A stretch of 64,000 nucleotides of DNA from JAQGMJ01 sp036498945. GTDB lineage: Bacteria > Pseudomonadota > Gammaproteobacteria > Burkholderiales > JAEUOS01. The notes below the pieces were generated by a model. The model saw only the letters and a program-made list of their open reading frames with translations. It made no database searches and was not told the origin of the DNA. The stretch is from the NCBI GenBank assembly GCA_036498945.1, contig DASYEQ010000048.1:1-64000 (forward strand), given 5' to 3'. Position 1 is the stretch's first letter, and every line of letters begins with the position of its first letter. The position numbers and the translations under genes are program-made. Below, one piece after another: positions 56,792 to 64,000 of this stretch.

Positions 56792-58321
56792 ATGCCTTAC
56801 CCGAATCGCCCGCTGACCATATTGCTTGCCGCCCTCGGCGGCGAGGGTGGCGGCGTGCTGGCCGACTGGCTGGTGGAAGCCGCGCAGCGCCAGGATCTGC
56901 CGGTGCAAAGTACTTCCATCCCCGGCGTGGCGCAGCGCACCGGCGCCACCACCTACTACATCGAGATCTATCCGGTGCCGGTGGCGCAACTCGGCGGCCG
57001 CCGTCCCGTGCTGGCGCTGACGCCGTCGCCTTCAAACATCGATGTGATGGCGGCCTCCGAACTGGTCGAGGCCGGGCGCGCGATGCAGAATGGCTACATC
57101 AGCCCGCGCACCACGCTGGTCGCCTCCACCCACCGCATCTATGCCACGGTGGAAAAAATGCAGATGGGCGATGGCCGCTACGATGCCCAGCGCATCGTCG
57201 ATGCCGCCCCCCAGCTTGCCGGCAAGACGGTGCTGTTCGACATGGCCGCTGCCACGCAGGAAGCCGGCACGGTGGTGTCGGCGGTGATGTTCGGCGCCAT
57301 CATCGGCGCCGGCACCCTGCCCCTGACGCGCGAAGTGTGCGAGCAGGTGATCAGGGATTCCGGCAAGGGCGTGGTGGGCAGCCTCAAGGGATTCGCCGCG
57401 GGCTTTGCCGCCGCGACGGGCGGCGCGCCGGCGGGATCCGCCAATGCCGTATCCGTGCCCGGCGGCCTGCCGCAAGCCGCCGACTTCCCGCCGGCCGCCC
57501 AGGACATCGTTGCGGAGGGCGTCAAGCGCCTGATCGACTACCAGGACCAGGCCTACGCCGATCTTTACCGCAAGCGCCTCGCCAACATCGCGCGCCTGGA
57601 CACCGGCGACGGCAAGCTCGCCGCCGAGACCGCGCGCTACCTGGCGCTGTGGATGAGCTTCGAAGACCTGATCCGAGTCGCCGACCTCAAGACCCGCAAG
57701 AGCCGCTTCGAGCGCGTGCGCGCCGACGTACTGGCGAAGGAAGACGAGCCGCTGCACATCGTCGAATTCCTCAAGCCGGGCCTGGATGAGATCAGCGGCA
57801 TGCTGCCGCCCGCAATCGCACTGCGCTTCCACGCCTGGGCGACGAAAAATGGCCTGGCGGAGAAACTCTCCTTCGGCATGCACATCAAGACCAACTCGAT
57901 CTTGGGCTTCCTGCTGCTGCGCGTGACCGCGGGCATGCGCTTCTGGCGCCGCCGCACCTCGCGCTATGCGGAAGAGCAGGCATTGATCGAGCGCTGGCTC
58001 AAGGCGGTGGAGACCGCCGCGGCGCGTGACCTCAAGTTCGCCTATGAGATCGCGCTGACGGCGCGCCTGGTCAAGGGCTACGGCGACACCAACAAGCGCG
58101 GCAAGGCAAGTTTCCGGCGCATTTTCGATAATCTCGTCGAAGGTGAAATGGCCATGGACGACGCCGCTCGCGCCAGGGCGATTTTCGCCGCGCGCGAAGC
58201 CGCGCTCGCCGATCCCGAGGGCCGCAACCTCGAAAAAACCCTGGGCACGCACGGCATCAAGCCGCTGCCGCCGCGCGAGCAGCCGGTCCGCTTCATCAAG
58301 CCGACGGTAAAGCGCGGCTAG
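56792..58321 (+). CDS. iorB: Indolepyruvate oxidoreductase beta subunit, long form (locus 1)
   Basis: This 509-aa partner of IorA has an N-terminal gamma-type domain (PLTILLAALGGEGGGVLADWLVEAAQRQDLPVQSTSIPGVAQRTGATTYYIEIYPV). A long C-terminal part (GEGVKRLIDYQDQAYADLYRKRLANI; RYLALWMSFEDLIRVADLKT; VKGYGDTNKRGKASFRRI) is characteristic of the fused beta subunits of proteobacteria. The gene follows iorA after 111 bases that contain the two-hairpin element. Its stop overlaps the convergent lysR stop in a shared CTAG. Confidence 0.94.
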   Translation: MPYPNRPLTILLAALGGEGGGVLADWLVEAAQRQDLPVQSTSIPGVAQRTGATTYYIEIYPVPVAQLGGRRPVLALTPSPSNIDVMAASELVEAGRAMQNGYISPRTTLVASTHRIYATVEKMQMGDGRYDAQRIVDAAPQLAGKTVLFDMAAATQEAGTVVSAVMFGAIIGAGTLPLTREVCEQVIRDSGKGVVGSLKGFAAGFAAATGGAPAGSANAVSVPGGLPQAADFPPAAQDIVAEGVKRLIDYQDQAYADLYRKRLANIARLDTGDGKLAAETARYLALWMSFEDLIRVADLKTRKSRFERVRADVLAKEDEPLHIVEFLKPGLDEISGMLPPAIALRFHAWATKNGLAEKLSFGMHIKTNSILGFLLLRVTAGMRFWRRRTSRYAEEQALIERWLKAVETAAARDLKFAYEIALTARLVKGYGDTNKRGKASFRRIFDNLVEGEMAMDDAARARAIFAAREAALADPEGRNLEKTLGTHGIKPLPPREQPVRFIKPTVKRG

Positions 58322-59247
58322 GCGTTCTTTTTCGCGGCAAACAGGCGCAGGCAATGCGCGCGCAGCCAGCAATTGGCCGCATCCGCGTCGAATCGCTGGT
58401 GCCAGGCAACGCGCACCTCCACGCTGGGTGAAGGCACCGGCAGATCGCGGCACACGAGTTTCGACGAAGCTGCGAACAGGCGCGCGATCATGCGCGGCAA
58501 TATCACCACCAGATCGTCATGCTCGATCAGGCGCGGCACCGCGAGGAAATGCGGCACGCGCGCGACAATGCGATTGCCCGCGCCCATTTCCAGCAGCAGG
58601 CCTTCGGCGCTGTAGTGCTGGGTCTCACGCGGCGCCACCACCAGGTGGCGTGCGGCAAGCATGCCCGCGCGCGTCGGTCGCCTCGCCAAAGGGTGGCCGG
58701 CGCGGGTGAGCAACACGTGGGTTTCGCGGAACAGCGACTGGTAGCGGATGCCGCCCTTCATCGCCGGCAGCACGCCGATGGCGAGGTCCACCCGGCCCTC
58801 GGCCAGCGCGCCCGCCAGCTGTTCGCGCGGCACCGCTTCGGTCTCCATCGTCAGTTGCGGCCCGGCCGCGGAAAGCTCGGCCAACAGCGGCGGCATGAAT
58901 ACGAATTCGCCGACATCCGACAGCGCCAGGCGAAAGCGGCGGGCCGAAGTCGCGGGGTCGAAACCGGCGTCGCGCGCGAATGAGATTTCCAGCGCCTGCA
59001 GCGCTGCGCGCACGTCTTCGCCCACGCGCAGCGCATAGGCGGTGGGCTCCATGCCGGCCGGGGTGCGGACGAACAGCGGGTCGCCGCACAGTTCGCGCAG
59101 GCGCTTGAGCGCGCTGCTGGCGGCCGACTGCGTCAGGCCCAGCGCGGCGCCGGCGGCGGTGACATTGCGCGTGTCGAGCAGCGCCACCATCAGCTTGAGC
59201 AGGTTGAGGTCGGCGCGGGCGACCAGGCTGCGGCTCATATCCATCAT
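58318..59247 (-). CDS. LysR-family regulator between the two indolepyruvate oxidoreductase loci
   Basis: This 309-aa regulator has its helix-turn-helix at about residues 12-70 (ARADLNLLKLMVALLDTRNVTAAGAALGLTQSAASSALKRLRELCGDPLFVRTPAGMEPT). The NodD-type wing SAASSALKRLRE...LFVR and an effector domain (FRLALSDVGEFVFMPPLLAELSAAGPQLTMETEAVPREQLAGALAEGRVDLAIGVLP) follow. It is divergent from iorA locus 2 across 113 bases and convergent with iorB locus 1. It probably controls locus 2 in response to an aromatic acid. Confidence 0.93.
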   Translation of the reverse strand: MMDMSRSLVARADLNLLKLMVALLDTRNVTAAGAALGLTQSAASSALKRLRELCGDPLFVRTPAGMEPTAYALRVGEDVRAALQALEISFARDAGFDPATSARRFRLALSDVGEFVFMPPLLAELSAAGPQLTMETEAVPREQLAGALAEGRVDLAIGVLPAMKGGIRYQSLFRETHVLLTRAGHPLARRPTRAGMLAARHLVVAPRETQHYSAEGLLLEMGAGNRIVARVPHFLAVPRLIEHDDLVVILPRMIARLFAASSKLVCRDLPVPSPSVEVRVAWHQRFDADAANCWLRAHCLRLFAAKKNA

Positions 59248-59360
59248 TTAAATTTACCACATTGCTTGCATCAATTTGACAGATGGGGAGCAGGCGCTTA
59301 TGTTGACGGGCGAAAAACCTGCCTCGCCCGCGCGGCAGCAAGGTGCCGGAGACAAAGATC

Positions 59361-61508
59361 ATGGAAAGACTCTTCACCGAGGAAATCAAGTCCCTCAAGC
59401 TGGGGGCGGGCCAGACTTTTCATGGCGAGGGCATCCTCGCCGTCACCAAGGCGCTGCTGCAATCCGGCGTCTCCTACGTCGGCGGCTATCAGGGCGCGCC
59501 GGTGTCGCACCTGCTCGACGTGATGGTGCAGGCGCGCGAATACATGGACGAGCTCGGCGTGCACGTGGAAGCCTGTTCCAACGAGGCTTCCGCCGCCGCG
59601 CTGCTGGGCGCCTCGATCAACTACCCGGCGCGCGGCGCGGTGACGTGGAAGTCGATCGTCGGCACCAACGTGGCGGCCGATGCGCTCTCCAACCTCGCCT
59701 CGGCCGGTGTGATCGGCGGCGCGCTGATCGTGCTGGGGGAGGACTACGGCGAGGGCGCCTCGGTGATCCAGGAGCGCAGCCACGCCTACGCGCTGAAAAG
59801 CTCGATGATCCTGCTCGATCCGCGCCCGGACCTGCCGACCATCGTGCGCATGGTGGAACAGGGCTTCGCGCTGTCGGAGGCGTCGAACACCCCGGTGATG
59901 ATGGAATTGCGCATTCGCGCCTGCCACGTGCAGGGCGAATTCGCCGCCGGTGACAACCGGGCCCCCGCGGTTTCCACCCGCAACCGCCTGGCCGGCCCGG
60001 CAGCCTTCGTCTACGACCGCCTGGCGCATCCGCCCGCTACTTTCCGCCAGGAAAAACTCAAGACCGAGGTGCGCCTGCCGGCGGCGCGGCGCTACATCGT
60101 CGAACACGAACTCAACGATGTCAGCGGCCCGCAAGAAGCGCCGCTGGGGTTGATCGTGCAAGGCGGGCTGTACAACAACCTGATGCGCGCTCTGCAGATG
60201 ATGGACCTCGCCGACGCCTACGGCGAGAGCGCCATTCCGATTCTCACACTCAATGCCGTCTACCCGCTGGTGCCGGAGCAGATTGCCGGTTTTTGCGCGC
60301 GGAAAAGCGCGGTGCTGGTGATCGAGGAAGGCCAGCCGGAATTCATCGAGCACGAGATCGGCTCCCTCTTGCGCCGTGCCGATTTGCAAACCAGGTTGCA
60401 TGGCAAGGACCTGCTGCTGATGGCAGGCGAATACACCGCTGAGGTGATCCTGCGCGGCCTGATGCATGCGTTCCGCCTGCACGACAAATCCATCCCGCTT
60501 GCCGCCACCGCCGCCTGGCTCGACAACCTCGACGCCCAGCGAGCCGAGGCGCACGAACGCCTCGGCGGCCATGTACCGCCGCGTCCGCCCACCTTTTGCA
60601 CCGGCTGCCCCGAGCGCCCGGTGTTCTCCGCCCTCAAGCTGGTGGAGCGCGAGATCGGCCCGGTGCACGTTTCCGGCGACATCGGCTGCCACGCGCTTGC
60701 CACCTTCGAGCCGTTCTCGGTGGGCAATTCCATCCTCGGCTACGGCATGGGCATGGCCTCGAGCGCGGCTGTCAATTCGCTGATGAACAAGCGCGCCATG
60801 GCGGTGATGGGCGACGGCGGCTTCTGGCACAACGGCCTGCTCTCGGGCGTGCAATCGGGGCTGTTCAACGACGGCGACGGCGTGCTGGTGATCATGAAAA
60901 ACGGTTACTCCTCCGCCACCGGCACGCAGGAGATCATCTCCTCGCCTCTCGAAGCGGCGCGCGCGCAAGCCCAGGGCCAGAGCGCGGCGCACAGCAACGT
61001 CACCATCGAAGCCACGCTCAAGGGCATGGGCGTGGGCTGGATGCGCACGGTCTACAACTACCGCGTCGCCGACATGGTCGCCACCATGCGCGAGGCCTTC
61101 ACCAGCCCGTTCCAGGGCCTGAAGGTGATCATCGCCGAAGGCGAATGCCAGCTGGAGCGCCAGCGGCGCCTCAAGCCGGCGCAGGCCAAGGCACTGAAGG
61201 AAGGCAGGCGCGTGGTGCGCGTTCGCTACGGCATCGACGAGACGGTGTGCTCGGGCGACCATTCCTGCATCCGCCTCTCCGGCTGTCCCTCGCTGACGGT
61301 CAAGGATGCGAAAGATCCCCTGAAGGTCGACCCGGTAGCGCACGTGAACAACGGCTGCGTCGGCTGCGGCCTGTGCGGTGAAGTGGCGCATGCGGCGGTG
61401 CTGTGCCCATCATTCTATCGCGCCGAGATCGTGCAGAACCCGACGTGGTGGGACCGCACTCGCGCCAATGTGGCTGCCATGCTCACCGGCTGGCTGCGCC
61501 CGGCTTGA
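59361..61508 (+). CDS. iorA: Indolepyruvate ferredoxin oxidoreductase alpha subunit (locus 2)
   Basis: This 715-aa paralogue of the protein at 54554 shares the N-terminal GEGILAVTKALLQSGVSYVGGYQGAPVSHLLDV, GASINYPARGAVTWKSIVGTNVAADALSNLASAGV, the TPP site MGDGGFWHNGLLSGVQSGLFNDGDGVLVIMKNGYSSATGTQEI, and the C-terminal CSGDHSCIRLSGCPS...CVGCGLCGEVAHAAVLCPSF. It probably has a different aryl-pyruvate preference. ATG 59361 is preferred; an in-frame GTG at 59343 also exists. It is followed by iorB with the stop codon inside the ribosome site (TGAGGAG). Confidence 0.94.
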   Translation: MERLFTEEIKSLKLGAGQTFHGEGILAVTKALLQSGVSYVGGYQGAPVSHLLDVMVQAREYMDELGVHVEACSNEASAAALLGASINYPARGAVTWKSIVGTNVAADALSNLASAGVIGGALIVLGEDYGEGASVIQERSHAYALKSSMILLDPRPDLPTIVRMVEQGFALSEASNTPVMMELRIRACHVQGEFAAGDNRAPAVSTRNRLAGPAAFVYDRLAHPPATFRQEKLKTEVRLPAARRYIVEHELNDVSGPQEAPLGLIVQGGLYNNLMRALQMMDLADAYGESAIPILTLNAVYPLVPEQIAGFCARKSAVLVIEEGQPEFIEHEIGSLLRRADLQTRLHGKDLLLMAGEYTAEVILRGLMHAFRLHDKSIPLAATAAWLDNLDAQRAEAHERLGGHVPPRPPTFCTGCPERPVFSALKLVEREIGPVHVSGDIGCHALATFEPFSVGNSILGYGMGMASSAAVNSLMNKRAMAVMGDGGFWHNGLLSGVQSGLFNDGDGVLVIMKNGYSSATGTQEIISSPLEAARAQAQGQSAAHSNVTIEATLKGMGVGWMRTVYNYRVADMVATMREAFTSPFQGLKVIIAEGECQLERQRRLKPAQAKALKEGRRVVRVRYGIDETVCSGDHSCIRLSGCPSLTVKDAKDPLKVDPVAHVNNGCVGCGLCGEVAHAAVLCPSFYRAEIVQNPTWWDRTRANVAAMLTGWLRPA

Positions 61509-61518
61509 GGAGAAAACC

Positions 61519-63066
61519 ATGAACCTCAAGCCGGTGAAAATCCTCATCGCTGCCCTGGGCGGCGAAGGCGGCGGCGTGCTCGCCGACTGGATCGTCCACG
61601 CCGCCGCCGCTTCCGGCTACCCGGTACAGGCCACCTCCATTCCCGGTGTCGCGCAGCGCACCGGCGCCACCACCTACTACCTGGAAATCTTTCCGCAACA
61701 GGTGCCCGCCGGCGGCAAGCGGCCGATTCTCGCGCTCAACCCGATGCCGGGCGACGTCGATCTGCTCGCTGTTTCCGAACTGCTGGAATGCGGGCGCATG
61801 ATCGAGCGCGGCATGGTGAGCCGGCAGACGGCAGTGGTCTCTTCCACGCATCGCATCTACGCGGTGGCGGAGAAAATGCAGATGGGCGACGGCCGCTTCG
61901 CCACCGCGCAGATCATCGCCGCCGCCAGCGCGCTCGCCGGCCGCGCCGTGCTGTTCGACATGGACGCCATCACCCGTGCCCACGGCACCGTGATCTCCGC
62001 CACCCTGTTCGGGGCGATGGCGGGCGCGAACGCCTGGCCACTGACACGCGATGCCTGCGAAGCGGCGATCCGCGCCGGCGGCAAGGGCACGCAGGCAAGT
62101 CTCGCCGCATTTGCCGACGCCTACGCGCGCGCCCTGGGCCGCGGCGCGCAGGCGGCCGCCACCCTGCCGGGCCAGCCATCGGGCGCGGCGCACATCACCG
62201 CCGAGTGGCTTGCCGCCTTGCCGGTGGCGGCGCGCGAATTTGCCCTCGAAGGCGAGCGGCGCTGCGCCGAATTCCAGGATGCGGCCTATGCAAAGCTCTA
62301 CCGTGAGCGCCTCGCCGGTGTCGCCGCCTTCGACAGCGGCGACGGTGCACTCACGCGCGAGACCGCGCGCTACCTCGCGCTATGGATGTGCTTCGACGAC
62401 CTGATTCGCGTCGCCGCGGTGAAAATCAGCGCGGCGCGCATCGCGGAGGTGCGCGCCGAAGTGCAGGCGCGGCCGGGCGAGACGCTGCACGTGATCGAGT
62501 TCCTCAAGCCCGGCATCGACGAATTCGCCTCCCTGCTGCCGGTGTCGCCGGCGCGGCGCGTGCTCGCCTGGGCGCGCAGGAATGGCCATGAGCACAAGCT
62601 CAACGTCGGCATGCATTTGCGTACCACCGGGCTGGCCGGCTTCCTGATGCTGCGCCTGATGGCGGCGCTTAAACCCTGGCGCCCGCGTAGCGCGCGTTAC
62701 GCCGAGGAACAGGCACTGATCGTCCGTTGGCTGGCCGCGGTCCACACGGCCGGCGCCGCGCCCGAACTGGCGCTGGAAATCGCGCAACTCGGGCGCCTGA
62801 TCAAGGGCTATGGCGACACTAACCGGCGCGGCAAGGAGAATTTCAGCCGCATACTGGAGACTTTGGTCGACGGCAGGAACTGGGTCGCTGACACCGCGCA
62901 ATTGGCCGCCGCCGTACGCGTCGCGCGCGAGGCAGCGCTTGCCAATCCGGACGAAAAGCATCTCGACGGCAAGCTGGCGGACTTCGGCGTCAAGCCGCGG
63001 CCGCTGCGCGCGGTGCCGATCAACTTCGTCAAGCCGCCGCGCGGCGCCGTCAAGCCCGGCGCCTGA
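61519..63066 (+). CDS. iorB: Indolepyruvate oxidoreductase beta subunit, long form (locus 2)
   Basis: This 515-aa paralogue of the protein at 56792 has KPVKILIAALGGEGGGVLADWIVHAAAASGYPVQATSIPGVAQRTGATTYYLEIFPQQ. The long C-terminal half contains LALWMCFDDLIRVAAVKISAARI and IKGYGDTNRRGKENFSRILETLVDG. Overlap of the iorA stop with its ribosome site indicates translational coupling. Unlike locus 1, no two-hairpin element separates alpha and beta here. Confidence 0.94.
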   Translation: MNLKPVKILIAALGGEGGGVLADWIVHAAAASGYPVQATSIPGVAQRTGATTYYLEIFPQQVPAGGKRPILALNPMPGDVDLLAVSELLECGRMIERGMVSRQTAVVSSTHRIYAVAEKMQMGDGRFATAQIIAAASALAGRAVLFDMDAITRAHGTVISATLFGAMAGANAWPLTRDACEAAIRAGGKGTQASLAAFADAYARALGRGAQAAATLPGQPSGAAHITAEWLAALPVAAREFALEGERRCAEFQDAAYAKLYRERLAGVAAFDSGDGALTRETARYLALWMCFDDLIRVAAVKISAARIAEVRAEVQARPGETLHVIEFLKPGIDEFASLLPVSPARRVLAWARRNGHEHKLNVGMHLRTTGLAGFLMLRLMAALKPWRPRSARYAEEQALIVRWLAAVHTAGAAPELALEIAQLGRLIKGYGDTNRRGKENFSRILETLVDGRNWVADTAQLAAAVRVAREAALANPDEKHLDGKLADFGVKPRPLRAVPINFVKPPRGAVKPGA

Positions 63067-63184
63067 GGCGCCGCGCCTTCGAGTACGCCACGTCAGGGGG
63101 GCCGCGCAGCAGTACCGGCCAGAGGCGCGTCGGTACCGGTGCGTGGTGCAGACGAAGGCGACTGCGGCTGGCGTGGCCCTGGCC

Positions 63185-64000
63185 TCAGGCCTTCGGCTGG
63201 TCGCGCAGTTCGCGCCGCAGGATCTTGCCCACCGGCGTCTTCGGCAGATCGTTGCGGAATTCGACGATGCGCGGCATCTTGTAGCCGGTGAGATTCTCGC
63301 GGCAGAACGCCAGGATGTCTTCCTTGGTGAGGTTCGGGTCCTTCCTGACGATGACGATCTTCACCGTCTCGCCCGACTTCTCGTCCGGCACGCCCACCGC
63401 CGCGCACTCCAGCACGCCGGGGTGCATCTGCACCACCCCCTCGATCTCGTTGGGATAGACGTTGAAGCCTGAGACCAGGATCATGTCCTTCTTGCGGTCG
63501 GTGATGAAGACGAAGCCTTCGCCATCCATATGGCCGACGTCGCCGGTCAACAGCCACCCCTCCTTGATGATCTTCGCCGTCTCGTCGTCGCGCTGCCAGT
63601 AACCCTTCATCACCTGCGGGCCGCGCACGCAGATCTCGCCGGTATAGGGGGCGGAATCGCCCTGGCCGTCCCAGATGCCGAGGTCGCGCAGGTCGTCGCT
63701 GCGGATCGACACGTCGGTCGAAGGCAGCGGCAGGCCGATCGAGCCCTTCCACGGCATGCCCATCGGGTTGATGCACACGCCGGGCGAAGTCTCGGTCAGG
63801 CCGTAGGCCTCGGTGAGCGAATGGCCGGTGACTTTCTGCCACTTCTCCGCCACCGCCTTTTGCACCGCCGCGCCGCCGCCCAGCACCACCTTGACGTGCG
63901 AGAAATCGAGCGCGTCGAAACCTTCGGTGTTGAGCATGCCGTTGAACAGGGTGTTGACCCCGGTGAGCACGGTCCAGCGCCACTTGGCGAGTTCGGCGAT
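63185..64000 (-). CDS. fadD: Long-chain acyl-CoA/aryl-CoA synthetase, C-terminal part (start beyond window)
   Basis: This is the C-terminal part of an adenylate-forming ligase. The frame is open to base 64000 (ELAKWRWTVLTGVNTLFNGML...), so the gene begins outside the window. Motifs visible are LTEAYGLTETSPGVCINPMG (A5), GLPLPSTDVSIRSDD, YTGEICVRGPQVMKGYWQRDDET, GWLLTGDVGHMDGEGFVFITDRKKDMILVSGFNVYPNEIEGV (A7/A8 hinge) and TPVGKILRRELRD with the catalytic A10 Lys. This layout is FadD-like. Next to the IOR loci an arylacetate-CoA ligase role is also possible, and the substrate pocket lies outside the window. Confidence 0.93.
   Translation of the reverse strand: MAELAKWRWTVLTGVNTLFNGMLNTEGFDALDFSHVKVVLGGGAAVQKAVAEKWQKVTGHSLTEAYGLTETSPGVCINPMGMPWKGSIGLPLPSTDVSIRSDDLRDLGIWDGQGDSAPYTGEICVRGPQVMKGYWQRDDETAKIIKEGWLLTGDVGHMDGEGFVFITDRKKDMILVSGFNVYPNEIEGVVQMHPGVLECAAVGVPDEKSGETVKIVIVRKDPNLTKEDILAFCRENLTGYKMPRIVEFRNDLPKTPVGKILRRELRDQPKA

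Noticed and set aside
58318..58321. Shared CTAG of the convergent iorB and lysR stops as a functional site
   Set aside because: Two TAG stops on opposite strands can overlap in CTAG by chance; no further structure supports a role.
59298..61391. 697-codon minus-strand open frame opposite iorA locus 2
   Set aside because: It mirrors the same antisense pattern seen at iorA locus 1; no recognisable domains.

Overview
The window is 64 kb of GC-rich (mid-60s %), densely coding DNA, most likely from a betaproteobacterium, probably Burkholderiales. The evidence is six Bug/TctC-type periplasmic solute-binding proteins, two complete tctBA membrane modules, TRAP and branched-chain amino-acid transport genes, fused two-subunit indolepyruvate oxidoreductases, a SoeABC-like molybdoenzyme, and hairpin repeats of the ATTCCCGCGAAAGCGGGAAT type. 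I see no rRNA, tRNA, phage, CRISPR or intact insertion sequence. It reads as a metabolically versatile chromosomal segment rather than an island.

Layout. 1-469: 3' end of an amino-acid ABC ATPase gene. 615-14990 (minus strand): a 13-gene catabolic cluster. It runs from a TetR regulator through tctC-tctB-tctA, two TIM-barrel isomerases, an enolase-superfamily enzyme, two more TctC proteins, a beta-hydroxyacid dehydrogenase, a Gfo/Idh/MocA oxidoreductase, a DHDPS-like DUF993 protein and a D-aminoacylase-like amidohydrolase. It probably imports and breaks down an unidentified sugar acid or polyol derivative. 15142-18645: zinc metallopeptidase, a candidate small RNA, a LacI regulator, an rraA-like remnant and a GNAT acetyltransferase. 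18649-21494: a His/Met-rich outer-membrane-type protein, a small Cys/His/Met exported protein, a MITE-like repeat and a small exported helical protein. 21526-27419 (minus): a ugpB-A-E-C-Q glycerol-3-phosphate operon with a cell-wall amidase gene inserted after ugpB. 27601-30670: CoA-transferase, conserved unknown, TctC. 31256-35780: tctB-tctA-tctC-tctC. 35955-38695: a two-subunit molybdenum hydroxylase. 38705-43794 (minus): a SoeABC-like sulfite:quinone oxidoreductase with an extra membrane protein. 44004-45242: a stand-alone class III nucleotidyl cyclase and a second copy of the MITE-like repeat. 45242-53869: a LysR regulator divergent from a Rieske ring-hydroxylating oxygenase alpha/beta pair, then a branched-chain-type binding protein, a TRAP transporter and a 2-hydroxyacid dehydrogenase. 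53933-63066: a VOC protein, then two paralogous indolepyruvate oxidoreductase loci separated by a LysR gene. 63185-64000: 3' part of an acyl-CoA ligase gene.

How the genes fit together. Several modules point to arylpyruvate/arylacetate and aromatic-acid metabolism: ring hydroxylation, 2-oxoacid reduction, oxidative decarboxylation of arylpyruvates to aryl-acetyl-CoA, and acyl-CoA ligation. The remaining modules are carbohydrate-acid uptake and catabolism, glycerol-3-phosphate uptake and sulfur-compound respiration.

The most interesting non-gene structure is a family of five two-hairpin elements. Each begins a few bases after the stop codon of a plus-strand gene, and paired base changes between copies keep both stems. 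They look like structured RNA 3' ends. Other unusual items are: a 102-bp core repeat (100/102 identical) present twice in opposite orientation with terminal inverted repeats; a three-fold 83-bp tandem repeat ahead of tctBA; a duplicated gene start forming a 35-codon leader ORF whose stop overlaps the next ribosome binding site; and a histone H1-like Lys/Ala tail on a dioxygenase beta subunit.
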